From contig JACPXK010000110.1 in assembly GCA_016196565.1 (NCBI GenBank), positions 1 to 5,097 of the forward strand: a stretch of 5,097 nucleotides of DNA, given 5' to 3'. This DNA comes from Candidatus Omnitrophota bacterium. GTDB taxonomy: Bacteria > Omnitrophota > Omnitrophia > Omnitrophales > Aquincolibacteriaceae. The notes beneath the pieces are model-generated. The model ran no database searches and was not told the origin of the DNA. It saw only the letters and a program-made list of their open reading frames with translations. This document shows, piece by piece, positions 4,608 through 5,097 of the stretch (positions within the stretch are counted from its first letter, which is position 1; each line of letters starts with the position of its first letter). The position numbers and the translations under genes were made by a program.

Positions 4608-5097
4608 AAATTAGTGCCGCGGCAATTTATCGCAAGAAGAAACAGAAGAAAAAAATAGCGGTACTGACCGCTTACGATTATGCCTTTGCGCGAATTTTGG
4701 ATGAAGAGGGAATTGATATTATTCTTGTGGGGGATTCGCTCGGCATGGTGCTGCTTGGTTATGACACTACGCTGCCGGTTACGATGGAAGACATGCTCCA
4801 TCACACTCGAGCGGTTGCGCGGGGCATCAAAAACGCGCTTGTAGTGGCGGATATGCCCTATCATTCTTATCAAACTCCGGCCGCGGCTTTGAAAAATGCC
4901 CGGCGATTTCTCAAAGCCGGCGCTAAGGCTGTGAAGCTCGAAGGCGGCATGAAAGTTAAAAGTCAGGTCAAAGCCCTGCTTCAAAATAAAATTCCGGTGA
5001 TGGGGCATGTGGGCATGACGCCGCAAAGCGTCAAAGAATTCGGCGGCTATAAAGTGCAGGGCAAAGAATACACCCGCGCGGAGGAAATTTTAGAAGA
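4604..5097 (+). CDS. panB: Ketopantoate hydroxymethyltransferase PanB, C-terminus cut by window edge
   Basis: The 164 residues visible cover roughly the first 60% of a normal PanB of about 260-280 residues. PanB transfers the C1 unit of 5,10-methylene-THF to 2-oxoisovalerate, giving ketopantoate in cytoplasmic pantothenate/CoA synthesis. The TIM-barrel markers are clear: LTAYDYAFARILDEEGID at 21-38, VGDSLGMVLLGYDTTLPVTM at 42-61, VVADMPYHSYQ at 80-90, AVKLEGG at 109-115 and MGHVGMTPQSV at 133-143. Metal and substrate residues match E. coli Asp45, Asp84 and Glu114 as Asp44, Asp83 and Glu113; the catalytic Glu near 181 lies outside the window. The N-terminus carries a lysine-rich stretch (RKKKQKKK, 10-17) before the first strand. 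The ATG overlaps the upstream stop by 4 nt and has no clear Shine-Dalgarno site, which points to translational coupling. FolD and FchA upstream would control its methylene-THF supply. Confidence 0.95.
   Translation, partial: MKISAAAIYRKKKQKKKIAVLTAYDYAFARILDEEGIDIILVGDSLGMVLLGYDTTLPVTMEDMLHHTRAVARGIKNALVVADMPYHSYQTPAAALKNARRFLKAGAKAVKLEGGMKVKSQVKALLQNKIPVMGHVGMTPQSVKEFGGYKVQGKEYTRAEEILE

Noticed and set aside
4460..5026. 188-residue minus-strand ORF opposite the 77-residue gene and panB
   Set aside because: It is antisense to clear PanB sequence, with a composition rich in His, Arg, Phe and Ser typical of reverse-frame translation.

Overview
The window holds two divergent gene clusters that read away from a short AT-rich intergenic region at about 2694-2903. 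Base composition is moderate, by eye a little under 50% GC. Genes are packed tightly with ATGA-type and longer overlaps. There is no mobile element, CRISPR array, rRNA or tRNA. A secreted LolA-like protein suggests a Gram-negative (diderm) bacterium. The mix of a spore-photoproduct-lyase-like radical SAM protein, a GT2 glycosyltransferase and a folate cluster fits an uncultured lineage such as Omnitrophota, but this is a guess and the sequence does not decide it.

The left cluster is on the minus strand and is transcribed from about 2741 down to 1. In order it encodes a 48-residue single-pass membrane protein, a family 2 glycosyltransferase, a radical SAM protein related to spore photoproduct lyase, and an exported LolA/lipoprotein-sorting-like protein cut off by the window edge. 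The last three genes overlap each other, so they are probably one transcript. Their joint role is unknown, although glycosyl transfer plus a periplasmic carrier-like protein points towards the cell envelope.

The right cluster is on the plus strand, from 2904 to beyond 5097. It is a one-carbon/pantothenate operon: an FTCD_C/FchA-type folate cyclohydrolase, a FolD-family methylene-THF dehydrogenase, a small unrecognised helical protein, and PanB (ketopantoate hydroxymethyltransferase, truncated). PanB consumes 5,10-methylene-THF, which FolD and FchA interconvert with methenyl- and formyl-THF, so the operon couples C1-folate supply to CoA precursor synthesis.

Two points stand out. First, the FolD protein has lost the lysine needed for cyclohydrolase activity (YxxxK is YxxxQ), and the other two active-site positions (Gln and Asp) are also substituted. 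A separate cyclohydrolase-type gene overlaps its 5' end. This looks like a split dehydrogenase/cyclohydrolase pair replacing the usual bifunctional enzyme. Second, the operon is driven by a near-perfect sigma70-type promoter (TTGACA, 17 bp, TATACT) whose predicted start lies only about 3 nt before the ATG, so the first gene is probably translated from a leaderless mRNA.
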